From Himantopus leucocephalus (lineage: Eukaryota; Chordata; Aves; Charadriiformes; Recurvirostridae): a stretch of 64,000 bases of DNA. Location: positions 95,393,515 to 95,457,514 of the forward strand of contig RSEF01000002.1 in the NCBI GenBank assembly GCA_003993805.1, given 5' to 3'. Below the pieces are notes generated by a model. That model searched no databases. It was not told the origin of the DNA and was given only the letters and a program-made list of their open reading frames with translations. The position numbers and the translations under genes are program-made. This document shows, piece by piece, positions 25,101 through 38,162 of the stretch; position 1 is the first letter of the stretch, and each line of letters opens with the position of its first letter.

Positions 25101-26491
25101 AATCAGCAGGGAGTGAAACCAAGATGTAGCTGCCTTCTAATAAATCCCAAACCAGACAGATCACCATGTGGTACCTGTGAGTCAATGTGCTAATGAAGCC
25201 ATGGAATCTGTAAATCCTGTCAAACGTTTGGAGTCCTTCCTTCACTTCCTTCAAGAAGCATACATTAAGATTAATTTCTGAGCTTTTTTGGTGTTCTTCT
25301 ATGCGTAGAACTGAATGCCTCTGACTGAAGTCTGTCATCTACTTAGTGTTATTCTCCCAAAGAACATGTCTTGAGGATGAACTTGGTAATGGTAGCTTCA
25401 TGTATCTCCTTTGCAAATTTGAGTGCTTTGGCTTAAAACCACATTAAACAATGTGTTCCAACCACTGCTATCCTGCTTCAAACAAAACACTGCAAACACA
25501 AAAATAAAATACTCGTATGATGATCCACCCCTGCTCCCAAAGTGCAACCTTGAAATGTTATGAATACAATACTAGAAGAGCAAATCATGAGAGGAAAATA
25601 TAATCAACGTAGTAAGAAACCTTGATCACTCATCCTCTGGTGGGGCTCCTACATTCATCAATAAATACATTAAATATACATATTCCTGGTGGGTTTTATT
25701 TTCCGTAAATTATGAGAACTGCTGTCCTAAGTCAGACCAAATCCAGCTACTGCCTGTCTCCCAGAGTGAGGAGCAGCAGAAGCCTAGAGGAAAAAGATAT
25801 GAAAAAAAATGTAACTTCTAAGCAGCTACAGTTGATAGTTTAAAGATTAAATAAACAGAATATAAATCAAAAATACATGAAAATGAGCTTACAGGTTGGC
25901 TAACAGCAACTAAACTTTACTTTTAAAAATAATATAAGAGCTCTTTATGGAACTTACGCCTTAAAATTAATACATTAATACTTCCTTGGAGTCAACAGAA
26001 AGGAGCTCTTCTAACATAATACCATTCCAATATTGGTCATAACCATTAGCAAATATAGTTCATTAAAACTCAACATAAAACACTGCAACTAGCTTATCAG
26101 CAAATTCATAAAACCATCCATCATCCACACTCACAGACAATGCATAAAGTGTGGACAGATTCCAAACCCCTTATTCACACTGACTCACTTGAACAGTCCA
26201 ATCAACCTGATCTATAAAACACATGTAATAAAAATTGATTTGGGGAACACAAAGTGGGGTGGACCATGACCCTTTCTGCAACTGAGGTGACAGCATTTGT
26301 GAGCAAGAAGGGAAAAATCTGTGTCCCCAGATGTCATTTGTACTTCCAAAAAAATAATACCTTGCCATGCATAGATTAGAGCAGGTTTCTTTCCGAAGTT
26401 AAGATGTAACAAAAAGAATTACACAAAAAGGAAATTTCAGTTACGAAACTACATAATATTTTTGTTGAAAAGTACATATATTCGTTTGAAG

Positions 26492-26578
26492 GTACATAAT
26501 TAAGTTGCAACAGGCTATCTCACAAGCTCAGTGTCCAGGCTGAAACTTCAGATGGACCCGTGCAACTTAATTATGTAC
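26492..26578. repeat. Perfect 18-bp inverted repeat with 51-bp spacer
   Basis: The left arm gtacataattaagttgca (26492-26509) is the exact reverse complement of the right arm tgcaacttaattatgtac (26561-26578). The spacer is 51 bp. Flanking bases do not form an obvious target-site duplication, and no transposase is nearby. Confidence 0.9.
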
Positions 26579-27026
26579 TTTCTGTGTGTCCACAATGGAG
26601 AGCCACGTTACACTCTCAACACTACTAAATCCACGCAGAATTCAATGGGTAATAGGGGGACCTTTTACTCTCTCAACACTAATTCTTTGCATAATAGCTT
26701 AAATCCTTTTATTCTCCTCCTTCCCCCACACCATCTCAATGGTTTAAGACTGTGGGAAGCAACTGCTTAATCCTCTATTCAGAATGTTATACCAAAACTA
26801 AACATGAAACACATATTCGGTGTTTATCTTAATGAACAGAAGGCTCTTTGATGCCCCATCTCCCACTTCTTTAGAGCAGCTAATTCAAACTCTGTTTTCA
26901 TACAGTGCGGGAAGTTAGAAGTCTTTGTTCTGAATAAAACAAGCAGCACATTCTGAAAGAAGCAGATCCTAATTTTCAAACATCATAATGAGGAATACTT
27001 TGCCCTTTTTTTTTTTTTTTTTATTT

Positions 27027-27027
27027 N
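27027..27027. other. Single-N position in poly-T
   Basis: The N at 27027 ends a T-rich run (about 27006-27026) and is not flanked by a direct duplication. It probably marks an uncertain homopolymer length. Confidence 0.8.
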
Positions 27028-27818
27028 TTGGGAGTAGTAGAAGAGAGGGGAAGTTGTATGTGCCAGCTGGCTGATTCCCTAACTATTTTAATTACAGGTA
27101 CAATTCAATTTCGGTTAACTGCTTGTTAGACAGAAAACTATGTAATAATTCAAATAAGCCCCAGGTAAGATACATTTAAATTACTGTTTGCTATTGGTAT
27201 GAGATTTATTTTTTTTGAGTGGGGGGAAGGTGGATGTATGTCTGTCCATCCTTTTTTTCTTCCATGAGCCCAAGCCATACACTCAGCAGAGGAATAATTT
27301 CAGGATGACTTTTCCAACCATAAACCCAGCAACATAAAAGATGAATGGGGAGGCTTTCTTAAAAAGGCAGAGTGTTTTGGGCACCTCATGGAAGCAAGCA
27401 CTCAAACCGCACCTCGAGAGTGCTGGATGACATGAGCCCACAGAGGTTTCTGCAAGAACAACAGAATCTTCGTATTTATAAGATACTAGCATTTTACTTC
27501 TAAAGGCTTTATCTCCCAAGGTTTTTCTCACTCCAGCAGAACAACTTCTGCTTATGGTTCTGTCATCTTAAGGACTAAATGCAAGAGAAGCTTGTACTAT
27601 AAAAGCACATGAATTCTCCTGGTAGCTGTTAGAAACCTGAATTTAACATACAGGCCTGTTTTCTGCTTTGCTATAAAAGTGGCTCTGTCCTTTGTTTAAT
27701 GGAGCCTGCTATGCACAATTCCTTGAAGTCAGCATGTGAAAGCTTTACTACTGCTTGTTTCCTGGTATTTTCAACTCTCAACAGGTAGACTGCTCATATG
27801 AGGCAGAGCATAAAACTC

Positions 27819-27927
27819 TAGTCTAGTGGAAGGTGTCCCTGCCCATGGCAGGAGGGTTGGAACTAGATGATCTTTAAGGTCCCTTCCAACCTAAACCGTT
27901 CTATGATTCTACGATTCTGTGATTCTT
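27819..27927 (+). mobile_element. CR1 LINE, 3' tail only
   Basis: The sequence contains aaggtgtccctgcccatggc, ggttggaactagatgatctt, aaggtcccttccaacctaaa and ends with octamer repeats (ctatgattctacgattctgt). It is only about 110 bp, so the insertion was heavily 5'-truncated. No coding sequence remains. Confidence 0.95.
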
Positions 27928-28159
27928 TGCCTCAAAGCTACAGTCACGGGGACTTAGAAAATGTAAGATGGGGCAGTAAGTCTTACGTTTTCAAGTCAAT
28001 AAGACTAATTCAGCACTGACTTTGCATGAACATTTATTTATTTACTTACCTACTTATCTGAGTCAGCAACAACTTTCTAATCACTTTAACATAGTAGGAG
28101 GGAAACCTTTCTCATCTTTTGCTTAGCCAGAGACTATGATACTATCATCAGGTCTGCAT

Positions 28160-28267
28160 TTAAGTGCAGTTCTTCTCTCAAATAACTTTTCTATTCTATA
28201 AGACCAAATCACNGTTAAGTGCAGTTCTTCCCTCAAATAACTTTTCTATTCTATAAGACCCAGTCAC
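28160..28267. repeat. Direct duplication around a single N (53 bp)
   Basis: Copies 28160-28212 and 28215-28267 both run from ttaagtgcagttctt to the cac before or after the N at 28213. They differ at a few bases. Inferred contig-overlap artefact. Confidence 0.9.
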
Positions 28268-28692
28268 CAGTACTACTTGACGGTCTCATTGTTTTGTAAT
28301 GGGTCTGCAGTTTTGTGGGCTATTTGGTTTTGGTTTTGTTTTCCCCTGAGGGGAGCTGCAGACCAACACAGACAAACAACTTGCACCGAAAATAAGCTGA
28401 ATATAAAGATAAATCCAAATGTGTTTTTCTTAGGAGGAAATCTCTGCCTCAGCATCAAGAGAACCCGTTAAAATATTCTGACAACCCAGCCAGCTTCTTT
28501 CTTTTTCTCCCTAAGATGACAGATCCCAATCGAAAGCCTTGCTAGGATAACAAATCAGTTCTGTTTCAAACCTCGCCATGCCTGCATTAGGTGAAGAAGA
28601 ATGGGTAATCGTGTGCTCAAACCTTACACTTCAGTACCCACTGGTTTGACTCTACCTTCTTACAGGTTTTACATTAGCAATCCTTTTAGCAC

Positions 28693-28953
28693 AAGATTTC
28701 TGGAATCTCTTTGTCGGTGAAACACTTTAGTGCCCAAGGCAGCATATTGATATGCATTCCAGGTTTTCCCTGCCTGATAACATTGGTTGGACACATTCCC
28801 TCTTTTTCTCTGACAATCTCTNGTAAGATTTCTGGAATCTCTTTGTCGGTGAAACACTTCAGTGCCCACGGCAGCATATCGATATGCATTCCAGGTTTTC
28901 CCTGCCTGCTAACATTGGTTGGACACATTCCCTCTTTTTCTCTGACAATCTCT
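28693..28953. repeat. Direct duplication around a single N (129 bp)
   Basis: Copies 28693-28821 and 28825-28953 are of equal length with a few substitutions, separated by N (28822) and two bases. Both start aagatttctggaatctcttt and end tctgacaatctct. The paired open frames here (28669-28982) only reflect the duplication. Confidence 0.92.
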
Positions 28954-28982
28954 GAACCAGGGCTGTAGCTGCCAGCGTACAA

Positions 28983-31175
28983 GGTAGTGGGGATCCTCTA
29001 TGCCTGCTCTTGTGCATCCTTTGTATCCTGCTCTTTCTAAGGCTTCACAGAAATTGCCCATCACAGCAACATAGGAAATACCACAAGTTCATTTAATTAA
29101 ACCAAGAAATACAACACAGAAAAAGAAAAGCTTCCAGACAACAACTCTAAGGTTTGATATTGACTAGCAATGGAACAAGGAAAAAATACACTCAGTTTTT
29201 CCATTCTGCATCTGCAACGTTCAGGAATATTGAAAGTTGGTAAAATAAGCTCTAGCCATTATTATTAACAGAACAATATTTTCCTTAGTGTAATTTTGGA
29301 TTTATTGATATTTGTAATTTGCTGTTAGCCTGAAAGCATGCTTTGCCATTTGTTTTGCATTCTCAGACTAGGTCTCTGCTGGGTAATGTTACTATAATAA
29401 TAGCTACCATGGAGGGAACAAACAGTGTCATTCATGAAATAGAGGTAATAAAGCAGCTACAATGAATTCTAAAAACTGCTTTGAAATTTCCTTGATTTGA
29501 TGCCTTAATCATAAGGAAGCACGCAGTCAACACTGAAAAGCACTCAGGATTCTTGGACCTCATCCTAAACTGAATTATAGCAGGACTTGTCCCAAGCTTT
29601 TTAAACAGGCAAATGTTGTTTTAAAAAAATATCTGCATTAACACCACAAGAGAGACCTTTAGCTAAACATTTCGGGAACTCCTGAATTCTTTAATTTTTT
29701 ACTTCCACTTTTATTGACGCTTCCCCAAGGTCACAGCATTAAGTCTGCTTTACATCGCTCGCTGTTATTGTGAGGACCAAAGGGTAACCCACTGACACAC
29801 TTTCCATCATGTGGCCATTTTTCTTGCCTGGATGTGGCAGGCTCAGGTTTCTTGAAGTTCACTGGCAAGGTTTGTGAGATAGTGAGATGTGTGAACACAC
29901 ATAACGTTTCACAGATAGTGAAAGGAAAAGCCGAGAGCAAAAAATGGCTACTTTGCCACAATGCTGCACGGTCTCAACACAGGTTTAAGCAATGATGTCA
30001 AAGTCCCAGTCTCTCTTCTCAAGACTTTGTTCAATAAAAGTGAGATGGCAGTACTTCTTAAAGCACAGCTATTGCTGTGGCACACTCAGCAATAACCTCT
30101 GTAAGACAGTACCAGTGTTTTTATAAGTAGAATGTCATGCAGTGTTGGCTGGCATAAATTAACTTTTGGCAGGTTGTCATTACATTGCTCATTCCTATGA
30201 GCTTCTGAAATCCACTGCACCTAAAATATTGTGTGCTCTCCAAGTCATGGGGGTGATGAGTAATAAGATAGCGTGGTGGATAAAGACTGAACATCTGCAA
30301 TTTTGTAAGCACAGGGTAGGTATTTTAATCAACTGCAAGTTCAGTTTGCAGATCTACTAAAAAGAAGACTGAAAGAGAAACCTAAGGTAGAAAATATGAA
30401 TATTATTAGGTAATTTATTCTAGTTTTTACTTCCTTCTAAAGACTATAGGTAGTGTGCTTCAGAAAGAATGAACCACTCTTGGTATTACAACACCTTCAA
30501 TAAGCTATAACACCATAAATCAGACTGAATCTGTGCTTCAGGTTCAGTTCAGAAGAGCTGAAGTATTTCAAGACATGAGCAATTCTTATGTGTACCACTT
30601 GCTGTCTCATGCTGTAAATCAAGATCTACGGTAAACTAAAGAACTGCCTCTGAAGACAGACTTAGACAAGGTTAAAAGAAAACACTGATCCAAGCAAAGC
30701 ATTGGTGAAGGAAGAATGCTACCAACTCAGAGGGAGCCACTGTCAGGGAAGAGAAGTGAGGCAGCATGCGCTCAGGAAGCCCTGGCCTTTTCCAACGGCA
30801 ACCCATCACATCTGAGCTCTGCAGAAGTGAGGGAAAAAGAGTAGGGGCTGCTGCTGTTGTGTCAAGTGAGGGACTTTGAAGTTAAGGTGTAAACACAGAG
30901 ATTAAAAACGGCTTAAAAGAAACCCAAACATATTCCCCATCACTTCCATTTCAGGTATTTTCAACAATAGCAAGGCTTTATAGAAAGGAAGGTCCAGTTT
31001 AAGGCACTGTTCACAAATGTCCCTTTTCACGTGAGGAAGAGAAGGCAAGATGGCAGAGGTTCCCTTCCCACAAAGAAGGAATGAAGCTACAACACTCAAG
31101 AGAGGTGTGGGAGCCCACATTCAATTTTCTCTTCCCTTGAGGGGCTTAAGACTCTCATTTGTTACTGGACATAAC
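28983..31175. other. No gene seen
   Basis: AT-rich sequence without splice-flanked coding blocks, repeats or TE signatures that I can recognise on either strand. Confidence 0.5.
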
Positions 31176-31558
31176 AATCATAGAATCATAGAATGGTTTA
31201 GGTTGGAAGGGACCTTAAAGATCATCTAGTTCCAACCCCACTGCCATGGGCAGGGACACCTCCCAGTAGGCCAGGTTGCTCAAAGCCCCATCCAACCTGC
31301 CCTTGAACACTTCCAGGGATGGGACCTCCACAACTTCCCTGGGCAACCTATTCCAGTGCCTCACCACCTTCATAGTGAAAAATTTCGTCCTAGTATCTAT
31401 TCTAAATCTCCCCTCTTCCAATTTAAAGACATTACTCCTCACCCTATCACTACTTGCCCTTGTAAAATGTCCCTCTCCAGCTTTCTCATAGGCCCTCTTC
31501 AGATACTGGAAACTTGTTACAAGGTCTCCCTGGAGCCTTCTCTTCTCCAGGCTGAACA
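31176..31558 (-). mobile_element. CR1 LINE, 3' end, running into an assembly gap
   Basis: On the minus strand this is the CR1 3' region. The reverse complement of the octamer tail is at 31176-31195 (aatcatagaatcatagaatg), followed by ggaccttaaagatcatctag and the antisense of the gttgcccagggaagttgtgg block. The element is in the reverse orientation to the other CR1 3' ends in the window. It stops at the 100-N gap within the segment antisense to gttcagcctggagaagagaa. Recognisable CR1 does not resume at 31659, so the gap probably contains the rest of the element. Confidence 0.95.
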
Positions 31559-31658
31559 NNNNNNNNNNNNNNNNNNNNNNNNNNNNNNNNNNNNNNNNNN
31601 NNNNNNNNNNNNNNNNNNNNNNNNNNNNNNNNNNNNNNNNNNNNNNNNNNNNNNNNNN
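31559..31658. other. Assembly gap, 100 N, inside a CR1 element
   Basis: Exactly 100 N, with CR1 on the left and non-CR1 sequence on the right. A multi-copy repeat is a typical cause of a break. Confidence 0.95.
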
Positions 31659-33866
31659 GCAGCAGAGACAGTGAGTATTTGACCCAAAGACAGAGACCAG
31701 ATCAGTCCGTTTTGCACAGCTGCTCGTTGGGCGGACATTTATTTAAAACTCTTCCTGTCAGAACAGAATGATCTATTAGTACCACAAAATGGCACGATGC
31801 CCAGAGACAGATTTTGAGAATTTCTGCTTTCATGAACAGGAAGACATTTTCAAGACTAATTTATGAAACAGACAGCAAAATATATCTTTAAAACCTCTTA
31901 ACACAGCCATAAAAATATACTGCTTTTAAACACCTATGATGTTACTCAATTAATGGATTAGTATTGCTACTTTCAATTTATAAATTCCGATTTATAAAAC
32001 GCTCAGCCTCTTTTTTCTGCCCTTAGTTTACCTCCTTCTTGTTCTCATGCTCCCCCTTTTATTAACCTCCAACTTTCAAAGATTATTAAAGAAAATCAGG
32101 AATGTTCTCTGCCAGTTATACTGAACTGTATTTTAAATAACGTACTCACTTTTCCCTTTAGAGTTGAGTTTCAGCTATTCAGAACTTGGAACAATCTAAG
32201 GCCATGTTCATTTTGTAAAAGCAAGGAAATCAAATTTGCTAAAGTTATAAAATATGTCATTAATTTGTTTCAGGCAGAAATTTATCCTTTATTGTTATAC
32301 AGAATTCTCACTTTTAGTTAATGGTAGTTGGAAAATGGCATTCTGCTTATGAAGAAACTATGATAGTGATATTTTCTAAATATCATCAGGAAAAAAGCCG
32401 CAAAATTCAGATCTCCCAGCTAATAAAACCTCAAAGAAATGTTTGTTTCAAAGACATTAAAATATTTCATGTCCATGCAGTCATGCCTTTTGTGAATACT
32501 GAAATGCAGTAATTATTTATTAAGTAATACATCTAAAATACAATGAAATAAATACTAAGTACTATATCTAGATGGTCTGATAGAATAATTTTAGGCTCTT
32601 TCCTGCAAAATGTTATATCAAAATAAACAGATTTCAATGAGACAGATGTCCCTTCAGACAACTCTCCAGTGAAAATTATAACCAGTTCTAGTCTCTTCCT
32701 CCATCCTAGTCCATTCGCTTATTCAAGATGGAGCAAATCAAAGGGGGGAAAGTTGATTTATTATTATTGTTAATATTATTTTATATTTAGAAACCATTAC
32801 TTTCAGGAAAAAGAGGATTAGAATGTAAGACTCAATCCTTAGACATCTGCGAGACCATTTCCACCCTTTGTGTTTAATTTTCTATTTCAAGGAGATGTCC
32901 AGGTCATATAAAACCACTTGTTTTCCAGAAATGGTTTTATATTTTTTTCTTGACTTTTTTTTGCCTTCTTTTTTAAAATAACTCTTGTGTTTATTAAGGG
33001 ATCTACTCTTGTCTTTATGTCTAAGATAAATTTAACCAATTCTTGGAAAGAAAAGTAGCAGCCTCAAAAGAAAACTGGAGACAAAAAGTAATCTGATGGC
33101 TGGTCCATATACACTTACTCCCATGCAAAACCACATTAGTCTTGATCAATAAAATGCCACCTGTCAAGAACATGTAATGTAACTCCTAAAGAAGGCCTAA
33201 TGAGTAAAAAATGGAAAAAAGTTTTCTTAGTGGGCTTTAGTGAAGAAAGACTCATTTATAAATCACTTTCTTGTTTGTGGATTAAGAGGGGAGCTACCGT
33301 AGTCCGGAGAGGTTCTATATTTTATCCTTAAGCTTTTCAGCAGTACACCTTTTTGTGTTGAGTTTCTCCTTCTGGGAGGCCTCCCTGCCTCCCTCTCAGG
33401 TTTTTTCATGTTTTTCTCTATTTGTTCTGTTCTCTTGCTGTTGCTCTTCTCCAGACCTTTCATGTACAGGCAGTGGTGAGGCTACTCGCTTCTGTTGTGA
33501 ACTCACACTATATGAACAATATCCACAGAATGGCAAGATTACTTGGAATGTTTAGTTTTTAGATGCTCATCTTGGGGAGGAATAAACAGGAATGAGAAGT
33601 AATATTCCAAATCTGGAATAATTTCAGAATCTTCCAGTTGATCTTTTTGTTTACGAATACGAGATCACAATGCTGTTGGGAGTGGATGGAAAGTAACAGG
33701 GAACAATTCTTAAAAAAAAAAAAAAAAGGTTTATTGGAAAGTGTAAATTCCAGGGTAGTTGTGCGAGAGATGAAATATATACCAATGCATTGTAGAACTC
33801 ATAAATTTTAGTTCTAAGGGCTTGCTGTTACTTCTTGCCTTCTGTTTCTGAATATCGATAGATTAT

Positions 33867-33904
33867 GTTTTCTAGCTCTTCTCCAAAACAATGAGCTAGA
33901 AAAC
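33867..33904. repeat. Perfect hairpin, 12-bp arms, 14-nt loop
   Basis: The arms gttttctagctc (33867-33878) and gagctagaaaac (33893-33904) are exact reverse complements. Confidence 0.85.
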
Positions 33905-34643
33905 TACACTTTTTTAAAAAAAAAGCATATTCTTAGTCACGTGACTACAAAACAAAGCTTTAAGGAAAATGTTAATTATCTCAGAATTAAAAAAAATCAG
34001 AACTGCTGAGATCATTGAACCTGCATTCATTTTGAAAGTGTTCCTAAATTGTAGGTCTATTATTTCAAATGTATAAATATATCCATTATAATTTCCTAAT
34101 TTATGCCCTATCAATCCCATAAACTAAGATGAAAGAGAGTGGTACAAAAGTACGCCCAATAAATGTACAAACACAGTGCGAAATACCCTCTTTTACACCG
34201 GCTGAGGAATCAAACGTGCCTTGTCAAACACTTGGGGACTCACCAGATCAAAACTTTGAGACATGAAAGGAAAGAGCGAACGGACAGCCTCACAAGATGT
34301 GGCAGTTACCCACACTTACCTAGGTGTTCTATAAACACACTGTGAAACAGGCACTGCCCACAAACACACACCATTCAGATACAAGGGTTTTTTTAGCTGC
34401 AAAACAGTTGTTCTTAGGTTCCTAATAACACAACTGTGAATCTGTATATTTATGAGTACTGCAATATTAAAAAAAAACCACAAACAAAACCAAAAAAATC
34501 AACCCAAGAACAAACCACACACAACATCACATGGTGGCTTGCAGCCTGCAACAGTTCACTGGCCATTCCCTCACTGGCTATAAGCTCTTCATACACACGA
34601 AACCCCAAGAGCTACGTGTGGCCTCCTGGGATGGGATGGGTCA

Positions 34644-34740
34644 GCAGCGCCGACCCGGCACAGCTCACCCGGCTACGTTGGCACCACTGCCCCAGTTGCC
34701 TGCAAGGAGGCTCCTAGCAGAGCGCCCAATCTGAGCCGGT
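34644..34740. other. CpG-richer pocket in AT-rich DNA
   Basis: Seven CpG dinucleotides occur in about 100 bp (gcgccgacccggc through gagccggt), unlike the CpG-poor surroundings. It could be a piece of an unrecognised LTR or a small regulatory element. I see no exon in it. Confidence 0.45.
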
Positions 34741-37700
34741 GCTTGTGTTGCCCTAGCTTTATTCTCCCTCTCCCTGCCAGGACAGTTCACAGGTTGAAGG
34801 TCAAAACTCTGTTTTGGTCCCTACATAACAGCATAAGGTCTCTCAAACCAGAATAATTACATGCTGTAAGCAGTTTCCAATACAAACATAAAAAACAGGA
34901 CTGGAGGGAAGAGGGAGATTTTGAGCTCTTTTCTGTTTTAAAGCAAGAGGGCAGATGTATGACAACGCGCAAATGCCCATATAAATGTATTAAACCTCTG
35001 TAAATTCTTCCATGAATATTACACAACACATAACACCAACAAAATTTTTAAAACATGCCACTGAAGTAATAAAAACTCACATTCCTCTTAACATATAAAG
35101 CATTATGCTTTACAAGACAGTTTCTAATTTCCACGTCCAAACAACACAGCTTTCAAATTAAGAATATTTGAGCCGAATCTCCTCTTAATCTCACTAAAAC
35201 AACTGTAGTGAAATCACAGTGAAGCTTTATGTCTTCCTACCCAGGCACAGAGCTCCCACTGAATGCTGTAGGAATTGGACATGCTCAGAGACAGGCCATA
35301 CTCAGCTTCTTCAGCTTGACTATGACCACCAGGACAACTATGTATCGCAGATAAACATGAAAATCTCAAAGAGAGAAAGGCTTCTTTTGCATGGGCGGTA
35401 ATTTCCGTGACTCATGGGTAAATCAGCTTCCCTATGCTTCTTCAAAGAGTGCAATTTCTGTAGCTTCCCATTTCTTGTCTGCTTATTTGTGTGGCTACAC
35501 ATCTGTTAAACTGTTCTTTCATTCAATGTCTAAACCTAATATTCTTCACCATGAATAAATGTAAGAATGCAGGTTTTTTACTACAACCCCCCCTCCCCTT
35601 TTTATAAGGTGCTCAAAATAAGGGCGGTAGAAGTCCTTCATAAAATAAGTTAGACAGCAGTAGTCGAGTTTCTCTGCAGCCAAGTCACACGGCTGCTTTA
35701 CTCCACCGCAAAAGTTCATCTTGCTCAGCTTCAGTCATCAGAAACATCTCACCAGAAGAATGTGCTGATGAGCTGAAAAAAGGTCCAGTTCTTTCTGAAA
35801 GCCACTAGATCTGTATCAGGTGGGATGATACTCTGCAATTCTAAAACTTGTTGGTAGCATGATTTCCTATGCAAGATGGCATTATCTCTCATACTGTGAC
35901 AGTGACAAATACTGAACTTTGGTGCTTTCGCTGGGTGGTGGGCTGGAAACTACCATCTTTTTGTAGTTAAAAAAAAAAAAAAGTGTTCAAAAGAAATAAT
36001 GTTATTAAAAGAGAGAGAAGGGCTGAAGATGTACCCAGTGTCCCACAGAGTGTATCTGAGGGAATGGTTTTCTTGTGTTGACTAGCAAACAGAGAAGCAA
36101 TGCTGAAAAGAGAAATTAAACATTTACGAGGAAAAGACAAATGAGCTTTAAAAAAATTATACTAGAGCTGTGCTATTTGTCAGGGTTTTGAAGGAATCCT
36201 GAGAATGAGAGCTTAGGGGCTTTGAGTAGCTCGTTATATAGGTCGTTCCCCTCTGCTCCAATTTGTGGGGTAGCTTATATTTTGCAGCTAACTTTCTTCA
36301 GACAGTTTTGTCAATCCTGGACTTTGTTCTTCTGCTTAAAAAGGTTTTATTCAAACACTGTTGCAGGTGGTCCACACTTAAGAGTAAAAGAAACCTCCTA
36401 AAACTGTGAAAAAAAGAGTAGCTCTGGTTCATATTTTTACCACAGATATTTTGTCAATATTTAATTTTTTTTTTCTTTAATAAAACAGGCAATTTAGCCC
36501 AATAAACTGAGTGGTCCCAATACAAAAAATGAATTCAAATAAAAAAAAAGTTCTCAGGTACCTAAGCTGAGTTAAAGTACAGTTTTAAATGTCAGAGGAT
36601 ATTTTTATTATCTCTAAGCAGGTGACAGCTACTGCCAGGTATGAGAACTATCTTTCTTCCTCCACTCCAGCCTTCAGTCTTCTTTAACTTTTCTAAGCTT
36701 TGAAATGAAGATGTTCTTAATACCAGAGAAAGAGGCTTTGCATATGAAACGAATGATTAAACTCGCATGAGATGCATCCATTTTGGAGATGAGGGATTGC
36801 ATGAAAGAAAGATACACTGTGATCTTTTCCTTCCTGTCACTTTCACATTAAAACAAACGCTGTATCATTATTGGGAAGGGTTTGTCCAAGGTCACCCAAT
36901 TGTTCAGCACTTACAAGCTGGCAGCCCATCACAGGCAGAAGCGGCACATATAATCATTGATGCTGGCAGGCTCCACCCTCGATAATGCTACTTGTTCTGT
37001 CAGCCAGTCCTTGGCTTGTCGCAGGCGAATGTAATTATTCTTTGAGCCGTGCCTCAGATCTTCAGTTGAAGGGAGCTGTTTGATGCTAGACCACAACTAA
37101 GTATCAAATGGTGTCATGCCTATTACAGAACATGCAAGTCAACAACTACTGTCTCATTAGGCTTAAATCCTCCCACCCAAGGCGCAACATGAATGCCAAG
37201 CCACGTGCTGGGGATGTGTGAAGGAAAGTACCTCGCCCCCTCCCACGTGTGAAATGGCTGAAGGGATGCCTTCTCGAGGCTGTTGTAGCCCCCAAAGAGG
37301 GCTCCCTCTTGGATGATGTTGATCCCACCTTTATGATACGAGTAAATGACTCAATTAACTCAGCTTCTGCTGTAACTGTGAGGCAGAACTACACAAGCTA
37401 CAGGATGGCTCTAGAGCCTCGCAGAAAAATCCCTCTCCTCTGCAAACGTTAAAAACATTTTTTTTTTCCATTTTCTTTATTCTTCCTCTTTGAAACATGT
37501 AGTTGCAAGTGAAACTGCTGAAACTTGACACTATTTAAATGAACGACTGGATTTATTAATATGAAACTAAGTAATTGAGTTTTCAGACAAAAACTTTAAA
37601 AGACTTTAAAACATGAACATTTTGGAGATGAAAAAGAATTCTGGTTAAGAGACTCATGTCATTACATTGACTATCATTTTAACCCAATCAGTCAAAATAC

Positions 37701-37930
37701 TTATCAATTAGTATGTTCAAAAACAGGAGAAGAAAACAAGTGCTTCACAAGCTGCAAAGCCCTGAAAATGTTTTGCTCAGTCTTTCAGTAGTAATTATAA
37801 CATTCCCTACTTTCAAAGTATTTTATCCCTTTACAAAAAACAACTTCTTGAGGTGGAGACGTCTTTGCCAGTTCATTTGAAAATATTTAGATTTTACTAC
37901 TTGAAAAATCCAGAAATGTACGATATAATA

Positions 37931-38162
37931 TATTTTTAAAATTACTGAATAGTCTTTCAGTTAATGTGTAGCTCACTGATTATGCCAAATTGATAAATAC
38001 ACCTGGAATGCCACACACATTATATATAGAGAGAACAAAGTATGCACTGCTGAANCTATTTTTAAAATTACTGAATAAGCTCACTGATTATACCAAATTG
38101 ATAAATACACCTGGAATACCACACACATTATATATAGAGAGAACAAAGTATGCACTGCTGAA
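37931..38162. repeat. Direct duplication around a single N (124/106 bp)
   Basis: Copy 1 is 37931-38054 and copy 2 is 38057-38162, with N at 38055. Copy 2 lacks 18 bp (the part around gtctttcagttaatgtgt) and has two substitutions. Same artefact pattern; the indel could be an allelic difference. Confidence 0.9.

Larger units (their letters stand above)
20735..27818. other. No gene seen; expected upstream MOCOS sequence not found
   Basis: Upstream MOCOS exons should encode the PLP-binding large domain just before GGMEKIK. I searched the minus strand for motifs such as YFGGGT, FEDGTI and the glycine-rich segment before them and did not find them. The stretch contains a 100-N gap (21397-21496), a perfect 12-bp hairpin, an 18-bp inverted repeat and otherwise AT-rich DNA. 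Open frames at 21597-21860, 22978-23238 and 25030-25338 on the minus strand are unrecognised and probably chance. Confidence 0.5.
31659..37930. other. No gene seen
   Basis: Mostly AT-rich sequence. It holds a perfect 12-bp hairpin (33867-33904), a CpG-richer pocket (34644-34740) and poly-A runs (for example near 33714). Open frames at 36767-36985 and 37249-37452 on the plus strand match nothing I recognise. Confidence 0.5.

Noticed and set aside
25030..25338. 102-aa open frame on the minus strand, considered as an upstream MOCOS exon or a transposase
   Set aside because: It contains none of the conserved MOCOS motifs and no transposase signature; it could be an ancient unrecognised repeat.
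28669..28982. Overlapping open frames with internally repeated peptide
   Set aside because: The repeat comes from the N-centred direct duplication at 28693-28953, so this is not a real repeat protein.
36767..37452. Two plus-strand open frames considered as exons
   Set aside because: No family resemblance, and neither was bounded by convincing splice sites joining to another coding block.
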